The notes under the pieces are model-generated. The model did no database searches. It was given only the letters and a program-made list of their open reading frames with translations, and was not told the DNA's origin. Both the position numbers and the translations under genes were made by a program. A stretch of DNA of 38,660 nt, from NCBI GenBank assembly GCA_030040965.1, contig JASHOT010000342.1, positions 1-38,660 on the forward strand, given 5' to 3'. Positions 24,833 through 33,582 of this stretch are shown piece after piece; the stretch's first letter is position 1, and each line of letters starts with the position of its first letter. The stretch comes from Candidatus Sulfotelmatobacter sp. (GTDB lineage Bacteria; Acidobacteriota; Terriglobia; Terriglobales; Acidobacteriaceae).

Positions 24833-27493
24833 TTACTGAATCAGCGTTCCGCCGTTCGCTTCCTCTTCCGGCGGAATCACTACGGCAGCCGCTACCCGGT
24901 CGCCCGGCTCCAGATGCAGCAGGCGCACTCCCTGTGCATTCCGTCCTGACTCGCGGATGGTCGTCGAATCCATGCGAATGATCTTGCCGTACTGGCTGAT
25001 CAGCATGACCTGCGAGTTCTCGTCGACCTGCGCAATGCCAACGACTTTGCCCGTGCGTTCGGTGGTTTTGATGTTGATCACACCCGAACCGCCGCGTCCC
25101 TGCAAACGATACTCATCGGCGGCCGTGCGCTTGCCGTATCCGTTCTCTGAAACCGAGAGAATCAGCGATCCCTTGACGGGCAGAGTCTCATCGGTCGCCG
25201 TGCCCTCGGGGACGCCGGCCTCGGCCGCGGCCTTCGCCGCTTCCGCTTCGGCCTTCTGCGCATCTTTTGGCGTGGTCGCCATGCCAACGATGTAGTCGCC
25301 CTTGTCCAGGCTCATGCCGCGGACGCCATAGGCCGGACGTCCCATCGACCGCACATCGGATTCGTCGAACCGAATCGCCTGCCCGTCATGCGAGGCCAGG
25401 AATACGATCTGATTTCCGTCGGTGAGAGTGACCCCAACCAGTTCATCTCCCTGGTCGATGCCGATGGCGATGATGCCGCGCGACATCACATTGCAGAAGT
25501 CTTTCAACTCGGTTTTCTTCACGGTTCCATTGCGCGTAGCGAAGAAAATGTAGCGACCCTCTTCTTCGAGATTCCGCACCGGCAGGAACGTGCGCACGGT
25601 CTCGCCCGGTTGCAATCCGATCAGGTTGCTGACGTGCTTGCCCTTGCCCGCCGCGCTGACGTCGGGCACCTCGTACACCTTGAGCCAGTACACGCGGCCC
25701 GTGTTGGTGAAGATGAGAATGTAGGCGTGCGTCGACGCGATGAACAGATGCTCGACGAAATCCTCGTCGCGCGTCTTCATCCCGGTTCGGCCTGTGCCTC
25801 CGCGCCGCTGCATGCGGTAGGTGGAAATCGGCGTCCGCTTCAGATATCCGGAGTGGCTGACTGTTACAGCCACCTGCTCGTCGGCGATCAGGTCTTCCAG
25901 TACGATCTCGGCGGCTTCGTCTTCAATCCGCGTGCGCCGCTCATCGCCATACAGCTTCTTCACTTCTTCCAGCTCTTTCACAATGACTTTGCGCAGTTTT
26001 GCTTCCGACGCCAGAATCGACTCGTACTCGGCAATATTCTCGCGAACTTCCTTCAACTCGGTCGAAATCTCATCGATCGAGAGTTTGGTCAGCCGGTGCA
26101 ATTGCAGCTCGAGAATCGCATCCGCCTGCTTCGCCGTGAATGGCTTTTCCGGGTCGAGCTTCGGCGCGCGCCCCGTCGTGTTGATCTCGATCTTCTTCCC
26201 GCCAAAGTAGAGAACCAGATTCTCTCGCGCATCGGCCCGGTTGGCGCTGCCGCGAATGATCGTAATCACGTTGTCGAGATGATCGAGCGCCACCAGGTAG
26301 CCCTCGAGAATGTGCTCGCGGTCTTTGGCCTTGGCCAGCAGATATGCGGTGCGCCGCCGCACCACGTCCACGCGGTGCTCGATGAAATACTTGATCGCCT
26401 GGATCAGTCCCATCTCGCGCGGTTGCCCGTTCACCACCGCCAGCAGGATCATGGAAAAACTTTCCTGCATCTGCGTGTGCTTGAACAGCTGATTCAGCAC
26501 AATTTGCGGCTCGGCTCCGCGCTTCAGTTCGATCACGATCCGCATGCCGTCGCGATCGCTTTCGTCGCGCACGTCCGAAATGTCTTCAATATCTTTATCG
26601 TTCACCAGCTGCGCGATGCGCTTGATCAGCACCGACTTGTTCACCTGATACGGAATCTCGGTGACCACGATCGCCTCGCGGTCTTTGCTGAACGTTTCAA
26701 TCGATGCCTTGGCGCGCATCATGAACCGACCGCGGCCCGTCTTGTACGCCTCGAAAATTCCCTGCCGCCCGTGAATGATTCCGTAGGTCGGAAAATCCGG
26801 GCCCTGCACGATTTTCAGAATTTCCGCCAACTGCGCGTTCGGATTGTTGATCAGCGTGATCGCCGCATCGACAATCTCGGTGAGATTGTGCGGCGGAATC
26901 TTCGTCGCCATGCCCACCGCGATACCGTCCGATCCATTGATCAGCAGATTCGGAACGCGAGATGGCAGGACGACTGGCTCCGGCGTGGATTCGTCGAAAT
27001 TCATGACGAAGTCAACCGCATCTTTATCGATGTCGACCAGCATCTCCTCCGCGATGCGGGTCATGCGGCATTCGGTGTATCGGTAAGCCGCCGGCGGATC
27101 TCCGTCGACCGAGCCAAAATTTCCTTGGCCATCCACCAGCGGGTAACGCAGGCTCCAGGGCTGGGCGAGCCGGACCAGCGCGTCGTAGACGGCGCTGTCG
27201 CCGTGCGGATGGTACTTCTTCAACAACTCGCCGACGACGCCGGCGCACTTGGAAAACTTGCGGTTGTGCAGCATTCCCATGTCGTACATTGCATAGAGAA
27301 TGCGCCGGTGCACCGGCTTCAACCCGTCGCGCACGTCGGGCAGCGCCCGGCCAATGATTACCGACATTGAATAGTCGAGATACGACCGCCGCATCTCCTC
27401 TTCAATGTTGACCGGTTGAATGTTCAGCGCCCCCGGACCATCGCTGCCAGGAGGTGGGGTCAAAGGAAGCTCTGGATTTTTATCGTCTGCCAT
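24833..27493 (-). CDS. gyrA: DNA gyrase subunit A
   Basis: 886 residues, ATG at 27493 with AAGG seven bases upstream. The winged-helix domain has [20 protein letters not shown] and the catalytic Tyr139 in YRYTECRM. The quinolone region reads GDSAVYD (Ser100, Asp104), the susceptible residues at positions equivalent to E. coli 83 and 87. The coiled coil spans about 360-500. The C-terminal domain has beta-pinwheel blades such as [14 protein letters not shown] and [14 protein letters not shown]. The GyrA box reads QRRGGTG rather than QRRGGKG, and an Ala/Glu-rich insertion ([13 protein letters not shown]) lies between blades near residue 740. GyrA with GyrB introduces negative supercoils; GyrB is not in the window. 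The presence of the GyrA box favours gyrase over topoisomerase IV. Confidence 0.96.
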   Translation of the reverse strand: MADDKNPELPLTPPPGSDGPGALNIQPVNIEEEMRRSYLDYSMSVIIGRALPDVRDGLKPVHRRILYAMYDMGMLHNRKFSKCAGVVGELLKKYHPHGDSAVYDALVRLAQPWSLRYPLVDGQGNFGSVDGDPPAAYRYTECRMTRIAEEMLVDIDKDAVDFVMNFDESTPEPVVLPSRVPNLLINGSDGIAVGMATKIPPHNLTEIVDAAITLINNPNAQLAEILKIVQGPDFPTYGIIHGRQGIFEAYKTGRGRFMMRAKASIETFSKDREAIVVTEIPYQVNKSVLIKRIAQLVNDKDIEDISDVRDESDRDGMRIVIELKRGAEPQIVLNQLFKHTQMQESFSMILLAVVNGQPREMGLIQAIKYFIEHRVDVVRRRTAYLLAKAKDREHILEGYLVALDHLDNVITIIRGSANRADARENLVLYFGGKKIEINTTGRAPKLDPEKPFTAKQADAILELQLHRLTKLSIDEISTELKEVRENIAEYESILASEAKLRKVIVKELEEVKKLYGDERRTRIEDEAAEIVLEDLIADEQVAVTVSHSGYLKRTPISTYRMQRRGGTGRTGMKTRDEDFVEHLFIASTHAYILIFTNTGRVYWLKVYEVPDVSAAGKGKHVSNLIGLQPGETVRTFLPVRNLEEEGRYIFFATRNGTVKKTELKDFCNVMSRGIIAIGIDQGDELVGVTLTDGNQIVFLASHDGQAIRFDESDVRSMGRPAYGVRGMSLDKGDYIVGMATTPKDAQKAEAEAAKAAAEAGVPEGTATDETLPVKGSLILSVSENGYGKRTAADEYRLQGRGGSGVINIKTTERTGKVVGIAQVDENSQVMLISQYGKIIRMDSTTIRESGRNAQGVRLLHLEPGDRVAAAVVIPPEEEANGGTLIQ

Positions 27494-27802
27494 TTTTAGC
27501 CTTCAGCCACCAGCTCTCGGGCGACACAGCAAACCACACCCGAGGTCGGGAAAGCAATGTAACTGATTGGATTTAAACGATGTTATGCCAACCTGGAACT
27601 ATCTTGATTGTACCATGAACAGACGAGTTCCGGCTTGGGTGGCCTCGATGAGGGGCCTCAAGAGTTGACCTGTGGGATTCGGATTTTCAGTTCTTCATTC
27701 TTGATGTTCTTTGCGGATCTCTTGCTTTGCGATTCTCCTGGCGTTCTTCGCGAGTCTTTCTTTGCGATTACATCTTTTCTGCCTCTCTCGCTCGGAAGTT
27801 TC
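27494..27802. other. gyrA upstream region with degenerate CGCAAAG-type repeats
   Basis: No gene is supported; the plus-strand open frame here lacks coding character. A TACAAT hexamer at 27608-27613 on the minus strand could be a gyrA -10 but has no good -35. Between about 27711 and 27770 the plus strand repeats TTCTTTGCG / TTGCGAT / TTCTTCGCG at irregular 12-17 base intervals, a decayed tandem array. Confidence 0.45.
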
Positions 27803-28492
27803 TTATGGCCCGACCATCACTTCATTCCGCGCTGCCGGCAGCCGGAAGCGTACACCGCGCGCCTGATTCAAGCGAACCGTCTCTTCCAGATTGAGTGAAG
27901 AAAGTTCAATTCGCTTATCCCACGATCCGCCGCTGTAGAAATCTCCATTCCCATAGAGAACTCCGTCGGCGATGGTGTAGCCCGAAATCTGTTCCTGGTG
28001 TCCGTCGCGAAACACCAGCACCGCATCCGCCGGCGGCTCCCTCGCCGCACTTGAGCCAGGCACACCATTCGCCGGCCGAGACGATTCTTCCTCCAGCATC
28101 TGCGACCCCGAACGAGCGTCGCCGCTTACCTGAACGTAACGCCCATTCTGCAGTTCAATCATGAGCGGAACCGGCGCTGTTGCCGTCTGCATACGCGCCT
28201 GTGCTGCTGTCCCACCCTGAACGATAATCACCGGCAGCTGCGCGGCTACGGGATATCCCGCGTCGTACAACGCATCTGCGTAAAACGGATCAAGCAGCGG
28301 AATTGCGCCGAAGCCGCCATATCTTCCAAAATTTCCGCCGAACCCGGCACGAAAATTCGCTCGCGCTCCAAAACCAGCTCCGCCGAAATGCCCGCCGCCG
28401 CGCTGCGCAGTCAAACACACTGGTGCGGCAAAAGTCAGCGCCGCCGCGCATAAGGCGACCATCACGGCCCGCACTTCAACGATCCTGCGCAT
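27803..28492 (-). CDS. secreted protein with Gly-rich segment and C-terminal domain shared with upstream neighbour
   Basis: 229 residues from ATG at 28492, one base after the stop of the upstream gene (TGA T ATG), hence coupled; a more upstream in-frame start was rejected for overlapping that gene by 53 bases. A signal peptide (VMVALCAAALTFAAPVCLTA) is followed by a Gly/Phe-rich stretch GGHFGGAGFGARANFRAGFG, then IELQNGRYVQVSGD. The C-terminal 60 residues (VLVFRDGHQEQISGYTIADG... then IELSSLNLEETVRLNQARG) align with the same region of the neighbouring protein and look like a compact beta domain. No catalytic motif is visible. Function unknown; an extracytoplasmic location is inferred. Confidence 0.7.
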   Translation of the reverse strand: MRRIVEVRAVMVALCAAALTFAAPVCLTAQRGGGHFGGAGFGARANFRAGFGGNFGRYGGFGAIPLLDPFYADALYDAGYPVAAQLPVIIVQGGTAAQARMQTATAPVPLMIELQNGRYVQVSGDARSGSQMLEEESSRPANGVPGSSAAREPPADAVLVFRDGHQEQISGYTIADGVLYGNGDFYSGGSWDKRIELSSLNLEETVRLNQARGVRFRLPAARNEVMVGP

Positions 28493-28493
28493 A

Positions 28494-29249
28494 TCAATTC
28501 GCCTGTGGAGATGACGGAACGTCAAACACAACCCCATGATCGTCATTGACTTTGCGCGTCGCCTCCAGATCCAGATCGGCCAGCGCTATTCGCCGCGCGT
28601 GTCCCGGCGTCAGATCGTACAGCGTTTGGCCAACGACAGCATAGTTACCGACTTCCATCTCGTGCCCGTCTTTGAACATTAGCGTCGTCGGCAGCTGCGG
28701 CGTTTCAGCCTGCACATTCGTGTTCGCCGCATGCGGCTGCGGCACATTCTTCACTGGAGGGATATACGAATCCGCGCCTGATCCCCGCCGGTCAAAAACG
28801 GTCGGACCACCCTGATAATCGGCATCATCGTTGGCCTGGGAATCATCTTGATCTTCCGCTTCCTGGGAATCCACGTCGACCGCATATGGCACCGCATACC
28901 AGACCGGTCCAACATAACCCTCATGACCGCCGCCACTGTGATGGGGATGATGATCGCCGTTGTCAGCCGAATGTCCCGAGCCCGGGGAGAAAGTCACCCG
29001 AGTTCCCGCCGTTCCATTCTGTCCGAGACCGCTCTGACTCTGATTGCTTTGACTGAAAGAAGTAACGCCCGGCGCTGCGCCGCTGAAAGCTCTTCCGCTG
29101 CCCTGAGAAGCTACTGAAGCGGGGGCGCCATTCGCCTGCGCCGCACCGGCTGAGACGCAGGTCACACAGAACGCCATCACCGCAAATGCCGCTACCGAAG
29201 CCGGAACCCACCGCTGCACGCGACCATGATACTCCAGCCTGCAACTCAT
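28494..29249 (-). CDS. secreted low-complexity protein, paralogous C-terminus to downstream gene
   Basis: 251 residues, ATG at 29249 with GAGG six bases before it. Signal peptide: VPASVAAFAVMAFCVTCVSAGA. The middle is Ser/Gln/Gly- and His-rich (SFSQSNQSQSGLGQNGTAG, DHHPHHSGGG) and acidic (DSQEAEDQDDSQANDDAD), probably disordered. The last 60 residues (TLMFKDGHEMEVGNYAVVGQ... ALADLDLEATRKVNDDHG) form the shared domain; the two copies agree in DGH, LxDLxLExTxxxNxxxGVxFxxP-type positions. The gene leads a two-gene unit with the paralogue. It is divergent from the PASTA gene, with 117 bases between. Function unknown. Confidence 0.7.
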   Translation of the reverse strand: MSCRLEYHGRVQRWVPASVAAFAVMAFCVTCVSAGAAQANGAPASVASQGSGRAFSGAAPGVTSFSQSNQSQSGLGQNGTAGTRVTFSPGSGHSADNGDHHPHHSGGGHEGYVGPVWYAVPYAVDVDSQEAEDQDDSQANDDADYQGGPTVFDRRGSGADSYIPPVKNVPQPHAANTNVQAETPQLPTTLMFKDGHEMEVGNYAVVGQTLYDLTPGHARRIALADLDLEATRKVNDDHGVVFDVPSSPQAN

Positions 29250-29366
29250 CGCGCACCTCGCAACAGACCCACCTGCACTCTATTAGATCACTCTGTCCGA
29301 CGCAGGGATAGCCGCATTTACAAACAGTTACAGGCAGCCTGGCAACCTCCCCGGACTATAATTTCG

Positions 29367-30167
29367 ATGAAAGAAACAGGAATTTCGACAACCAAGCTCC
29401 CGCCCATGAAATCCGCCCTGCGATTCGCCACGCTGGCCCTGATCCTCGTGATCGTCGCCATGATCTCGGCTCTCACCGCCATGCGTTTCGCCATTCACGG
29501 ACAGGAGGTCGCGGTTCCTGCGCTCGTCGGTCTGAATCCCGCCGAAGCCGACCGCGCCGTTTCGACACTCGGCCTCCAGGTCACCATCGAGCGCCAGTAC
29601 TACAGCCCGCAAATTCCCGAGGGCCGCATCATGTCACAGCTGCCGGCACCGGGCACGAAAGTTCGCCGCGGCTGGGAAGTGCGCGTCGCGCAAAGTCTCG
29701 GGCCGACCCGCGTTGCCATCCCTGACGTCACTGGACAAAGCGAGCATGCCGCGGAACTGAACATTCGTCGCCGCGGGCTGGAAATTTCCTCCATGGCTCA
29801 GGTTGAAGAGCCGGGCATTCCCCCCGATCAGGTTCTTGCGCAGAGCCCTCCGCCCAAGGCTACTCAGGTGCTCGCGCCCAACATCAGCCTGCTTGTCACC
29901 GCTCCCGCCCAGGCGCAATTTTTCGTCATGCCCAGCTTCGTCGGACAACCGCTCGGCGCCGCCAGCCGAATCCTCGAAGACTCCGGGTTCAAGCTCGGCA
30001 ACGTGACCATGGCCCCTCCACCGTCTATCGAGGAAGTCCCCGCCGCAACTCCCACCACGCCCCCTCCGCCGGCACAGCCCTCGCCCGCCAGCATCGTCGC
30101 CTCCCAGACCCCCGCCGCCGGGCAAAAAGTCGCGTCCGGAATCACCGTGAATTTCGAAGTCCATTGA
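29367..30167 (+). CDS. single-pass membrane protein with three PASTA domains
   Basis: 266 residues from ATG 29367 (an ATG at 29406 is equally possible, since a TATAAT lies at 29357-29362 and neither start has a clear ribosome site). One helix (ALRFATLALILVIVAMISAL) is followed by three extracellular PASTA repeats: VAVPALVGLNPAEADRAVST, VAIPDVTGQSEHAAELNIRR and FVMPSFVGQPLGAASRILED, each with a later SQxPxxGxxV-type strand. The third repeat is split by a Pro-rich insert (TTPPPPAQPSPAS). PASTA domains bind peptidoglycan or muropeptides in kinases and PBPs; no kinase or transpeptidase domain is present here. The gene is next to rsmB, convergent with it. Confidence 0.87.
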   Translation: MKETGISTTKLPPMKSALRFATLALILVIVAMISALTAMRFAIHGQEVAVPALVGLNPAEADRAVSTLGLQVTIERQYYSPQIPEGRIMSQLPAPGTKVRRGWEVRVAQSLGPTRVAIPDVTGQSEHAAELNIRRRGLEISSMAQVEEPGIPPDQVLAQSPPPKATQVLAPNISLLVTAPAQAQFFVMPSFVGQPLGAASRILEDSGFKLGNVTMAPPPSIEEVPAATPTTPPPPAQPSPASIVASQTPAAGQKVASGITVNFEVH

Positions 30168-30250
30168 AAGGTTTATCCACGGTGGTGTCGAATCTGGCGC
30201 GACTTGGCGCTTTGCAAGACTTCAACCGACCGGTACTGTGGCTCTGCCGG

Positions 30251-30466
30251 ATGAAAATCATGCCCTCCAGAAAGACTGTTTCGAAGAGGCATCCTAAACC
30301 TGTTCGCCCTCCAGACCTGACAGAGTTAGGCCTGCGCCTGCTGGAAACTCATCGCGCACTCACAACGGAAATGGAACAACTCATGTGCGAGTTGCAAGAG
30401 AGTGTGATTCTCATCCAGGAAACCAGACGAGCGCGAATTTTGAAGTTCCCATCAGCGCCGTCTTAG
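30251..30466 (+). CDS. small basic hypothetical protein with predicted coiled helix
   Basis: 71 residues from ATG at 30251; the frame is open upstream to a TTG at 30164 that overlaps the PASTA gene. The N-terminus is basic (PSRKTVSKRHPKPVRP), the rest is one long amphipathic helix (LRLLETHRALTTEMEQLMCE then LQESVILIQETRRARIL). No domain was recognised. It ends ten bases before the end of the convergent rsmB gene. Codon use looks coding-like but the gene is short, so confidence is moderate. Confidence 0.45.
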   Translation: MKIMPSRKTVSKRHPKPVRPPDLTELGLRLLETHRALTTEMEQLMCELQESVILIQETRRARILKFPSAPS

Positions 30467-30476
30467 GACATTTTCT

Positions 30477-31973
30477 TTATCCGGAACGATTGGCGATCCT
30501 TCGCGGCTCAGGAAGTTTTTCAAAGACAGCCGCAAAAAATCCATCGCACCGATGCACGCCTGGAATCGTCCGCAGATACGGACCTCGTGTGAGCCCCGCC
30601 GGCTCAGCTATTAATTCGCCTGCTTCCCTCAGCCGGTTCAATTCGTCGTTGCAGTCGACCAATCCGAGCGACGGGTTCTCTGCCAAAACTTTCTCAACCA
30701 CCTCTTCATTTTCTTCGCGCTCCAATGAGCACGTCGAATAGACCACGCGCCCGCCGGAAGCAACCTGTCCAATTACCGACTCAAGAATCTCGCGTTGCCG
30801 CTTCTGGAGATCCATCAGATGGTCGGGTCGCAGCCGCCACTTGATCTCTGGATTCCGCGCCAGCGTTCCCGTTCCCGAGCACGGCACGTCGGCCAACACG
30901 CGATCGAAAAGTAATGTTGTTGGAAGCAGCCGCGCATCCGCATTTACGATCCAAATCCTTGCCGCCTGCGCCCGACGGAGCAGATTCGTCATCAGACGAG
31001 CGCGGTGCAGATGAAGCTCCAACGCGACAATTTTCGCGGCATAGTCGCGGTCCGCCATCGCCAGCGTCTTTCCGCCCGGGGCCGCGCAGCAATCCAGAAT
31101 TCCCGCGCACCGCCGCGCGCCGCTCGCGGCAATCGCAGCCACCAGCTGCGAACCTTCGTCCTGAATTGCGACCTCTCTGCCGCGAAACGCCTTCGCTTTC
31201 GTAACGTCGCCGGACGCGATCCGTCGCGCGCTTTTTAGCAGTTCGCCCGGCACGATCCCGATCCCGTCTTTCTCAAGTTCCGCCTCGGGCGTCTCCTTGC
31301 GCAGCCGGATCGCGGTCCGTGGAATCTCCTGATCGTACTGGCAAATCGCGCGCGCGACCGCGAGTCCGTATTCGCGCGTCCACCGCTCGACCAGCCACTC
31401 GGGATGCGCCAACTCTCGAGCCAGTTTTTTAACTGAGTCGACCCCAACTGATTGGCATGCCCCACTTCTCGGCGGTTTTGCGAGAAGTGGGGACGTTGCG
31501 GGTGTCCCACTCAAGCCCGATTCTGGCTTAAGTGGAGATTTTGCTTCTGATACCGCGACTGTTCTCGTCAGTTTCCTCAGCACGGCATTCACAAATGGCG
31601 CCGCCGAACGCTTTCGCGCCCGCTTCACCAGTTCGACGCTCTCATCGAGCGCCGCATGATGCGGAATGCGATCCAGATAACGGAATTGATAGAGCGCCAG
31701 CCGCAGCGCGGTGAGAACCTCGGGATCAAGCTTGGCCAGCGGCTGCGAAGAGTGCGCCGCGATCTCTTCGTCCAGCCGCGACCGCCAGCGAAGCACGCCC
31801 ATCACCAGCTCGGTGGCGAGTGTGTGGTCGCGCACAGAAAGTTTCTCGTGAGTCACAGAGTGCAGCAACTCGGATGCATACGCATCCTCGCGCTCGACGC
31901 GCAGTAGTATGTCAAACGCCGCCGCCCGCGCCGGCGAAACGCCCGATTTTTGGGATTGAGCTTTCGGCTTCAA
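30477..31973 (-). CDS. rsmB: 16S rRNA (cytosine-967-C5)-methyltransferase RsmB
   Basis: About 498 residues. Start is uncertain: the frame is open into the neighbouring gene up to 32102, but the first residues matching the family follow shortly after a TTG at 31973. An N-terminal NusB-like RNA-binding domain (ARAAAFDILLRVEREDAYAS) precedes a Rossmann methyltransferase with the SAM motif DCCAAPGGKT, the catalytic Cys in DVPCSGTGTLARNPEIKW and the second Cys in YSTCSLEREENEEV. The enzyme methylates C967 of 16S rRNA. Between the two domains, near residue 150, there is an unusual insert (residues reading SGTPATSPLLAKPPRSGACQ) encoded by palindromic DNA at 31460-31535. The gene is downstream of a GloVer gene on the same strand. 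Confidence 0.93.
   Translation of the reverse strand: MKPKAQSQKSGVSPARAAAFDILLRVEREDAYASELLHSVTHEKLSVRDHTLATELVMGVLRWRSRLDEEIAAHSSQPLAKLDPEVLTALRLALYQFRYLDRIPHHAALDESVELVKRARKRSAAPFVNAVLRKLTRTVAVSEAKSPLKPESGLSGTPATSPLLAKPPRSGACQSVGVDSVKKLARELAHPEWLVERWTREYGLAVARAICQYDQEIPRTAIRLRKETPEAELEKDGIGIVPGELLKSARRIASGDVTKAKAFRGREVAIQDEGSQLVAAIAASGARRCAGILDCCAAPGGKTLAMADRDYAAKIVALELHLHRARLMTNLLRRAQAARIWIVNADARLLPTTLLFDRVLADVPCSGTGTLARNPEIKWRLRPDHLMDLQKRQREILESVIGQVASGGRVVYSTCSLEREENEEVVEKVLAENPSLGLVDCNDELNRLREAGELIAEPAGLTRGPYLRTIPGVHRCDGFFAAVFEKLPEPRRIANRSG
31460..31535. repeat. two tandem palindromic elements inside rsmB
   Basis: First hairpin: CCCCACTTCTCG (31460-31471) and its perfect complement CGAGAAGTGGGG (31481-31492) around a 9-base loop. 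Second: CCACTCAAGCC (31507-31517) and GGCTTAAGTGG (31525-31535), 10 of 11 paired, 7-base loop. Both share a CCCACT outer end. They lie in frame within the inter-domain part of rsmB and contribute about 26-30 extra residues without a stop. Confidence 0.9.
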
Positions 31974-32046
31974 GCCGTCAGTATGCAGCAGCGAAAGAAA
32001 GCGGCAAAGAGAAAAGCAAGCCAAGCGAGCCGTGCCAGCCCATCTC

Positions 32047-33276
32047 CTACGGCGCGGTCCACTCGTAGATCGAGCCCCACTCCTCATTGCCGCTGGCGCC
32101 ATTGGTTGCGCCGTAGAGAGTCCCCGACGGCGTCACAATCAGATTGCAGCAGGGCGGATTGGGCCTCGGGTCGACGGAAAATCGATAAATCACCTGACCG
32201 CCCCATTTCCCGTTACCGGCCTGGGAAAGCGCGAACATGGTTCCAAAGTAACCCTGCCCGCCATCGACCGCATTTAAGCCAACCAGATCGCCTTTCGAAT
32301 CCATGGTCAAAGTGAAGGGAAAGAACCCGCTCGGAGTCGTGAAATTCACTACCGTAAATTCGGTCCAGGTTCCGTCCGAGTTGGGCAAAAGCTCGAACAA
32401 CATTCCGCAGCCTGTGCCTAAAACCCCGCATCCCGTGCCACCTTCGGTGGTGACCCCGAAGAGATTTCCATTCTTGTCGATCACCAACCCGCCCTCGGGC
32501 GCATTGCCATCGGGATAGCCGCAGAAACTATGGAGCAGCGAGTAGGTCCAGCCGTTTGCGCCGGGTTGTAATTCAAACACGGTGCCAATGCTGCATTCGC
32601 CGCCAAAGTAGGTCGTGCCAAACAGGTTGCCGTTCGCGTCCATCAGCAGCCCGTCGGGTTCCCCGCCGTACGGGCCATTTGAGAAGCTGTAAAGAACCGT
32701 CTCCGTCCACTGTCCGCTCGCGCTCGGCGAGAGTTCAAACACAATGCCTCCTCCACCGCTCCCGCCCAGGGTAGTAGTGCCATACAGGTTGCCCGAAGCA
32801 TCCGTCATCAACCATGAAGGCAGGCTGCCGTCGCCAGTGCCGAAGGTGTAGATCGTCTGATACATCCATTCGCCGTCGCCTGTCGGCGAAAGCTCGACGA
32901 TTGCGCTCTGTCGGTTTTCGCTATTGAGATTGAAAACAGTGGCGGCGAACAGGTTGCCCTTTGCATCGCGCGCAAAGGGAGTCTGCTGGCTCAGGGTAGA
33001 GTTCTTGCCCAACTGGTGCAGCACCTGAAACTGCCATGAGCCGTCGCTCTGCGGTGTGAGCTCGAAGATCATTCCGCAGTTCGGGTCGGCATTGGGATCA
33101 CCTGCCAGGCCAAAAAGATTCCCAGAGGGATCCATCAGCAATGCCGAAGGCTCGCAGCCGATCAGGTTGTTGGGAAAGCTGTGAATGACCTTCGGCTGTG
33201 AGGCCGCTGCCGAAGCGATCGGCAAGAGAATTGTGAAGAAAACCACCGTGAGCCGTCGCAATGGTCTCGCGAGCAT
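32047..33276 (-). CDS. secreted GloVer tandem-repeat protein (minus-strand copy)
   Basis: 409 residues from ATG at 33276 with GGGGGGA upstream; an in-frame start 14 residues earlier lacks a site. Signal peptide: LTVVFFTILLPIASAAAS. The mature protein is about seven tandem ~50-residue blades, each with a G-N-L-F/Y-G-x-T...GG...G-x-V/I-F-E-L core, such as DANGNLFGTTYFGGECSIGT and NGNLFGVTTEGG. This is the 'choice-of-anchor tandem repeat GloVer-containing' family typical of Acidobacteriota; the fold is probably a beta-propeller and the function unknown. It is divergent from a second GloVer gene across 306 bases. It lies between rsmB and fmt. Confidence 0.86.
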   Translation of the reverse strand: MLARPLRRLTVVFFTILLPIASAAASQPKVIHSFPNNLIGCEPSALLMDPSGNLFGLAGDPNADPNCGMIFELTPQSDGSWQFQVLHQLGKNSTLSQQTPFARDAKGNLFAATVFNLNSENRQSAIVELSPTGDGEWMYQTIYTFGTGDGSLPSWLMTDASGNLYGTTTLGGSGGGGIVFELSPSASGQWTETVLYSFSNGPYGGEPDGLLMDANGNLFGTTYFGGECSIGTVFELQPGANGWTYSLLHSFCGYPDGNAPEGGLVIDKNGNLFGVTTEGGTGCGVLGTGCGMLFELLPNSDGTWTEFTVVNFTTPSGFFPFTLTMDSKGDLVGLNAVDGGQGYFGTMFALSQAGNGKWGGQVIYRFSVDPRPNPPCCNLIVTPSGTLYGATNGASGNEEWGSIYEWTAP

Positions 33277-33446
33277 GAATCCCCCCGGAAGGAACGGATT
33301 GGGAAGGGGCGCCCGCATTGTATATCGCGCCTCAGCCGGAGGAAGGTGAAAGGAATGTTAAAAGATTGACTGCCAGCCTGCCTGGCTTCCCCGGACGTCG
33401 GAGGCCTTGCCATTCTCCCGTAGTACAGCGCTTCGACCCGAACTGC

Positions 33447-33475
33447 TTGACCTCCCACAGAACCTGCTATATAAG
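33447..33475 (+). promoter_or_regulatory. sigma-70-type promoter for the plus-strand GloVer gene
   Basis: TTGACC (33447-33452), a 17-base spacer and TATAAG (33470-33475) lie about 108 bases upstream of the GloVer ATG at 33583. This is the best promoter-like pair seen in the window. The ATG itself has AAAGGA at good distance. Confidence 0.6.
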
Positions 33476-33582
33476 TTTGCCGACGGACATCGGCTGTCTT
33501 ACCCTTCCCTCCCGCCGAACGGCCCGTCCAGAGCCGGTTTCCCGCTGGAGCCCGGTCCAGACCTCACGCAAAGGATTTCCCT

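Noticed and set aside
25388-27370. 660-residue plus-strand open frame
   Set aside because: It lies exactly opposite gyrA, whose motifs are complete. The product is His/Arg/Gln/Leu-rich with no recognisable domain, as expected from the complement of GC-rich coding DNA.
27608-27898. 96-residue plus-strand frame upstream of gyrA
   Set aside because: It covers degenerate repeats and the 3' end of an opposite-strand gene, with no ribosome site or domain.
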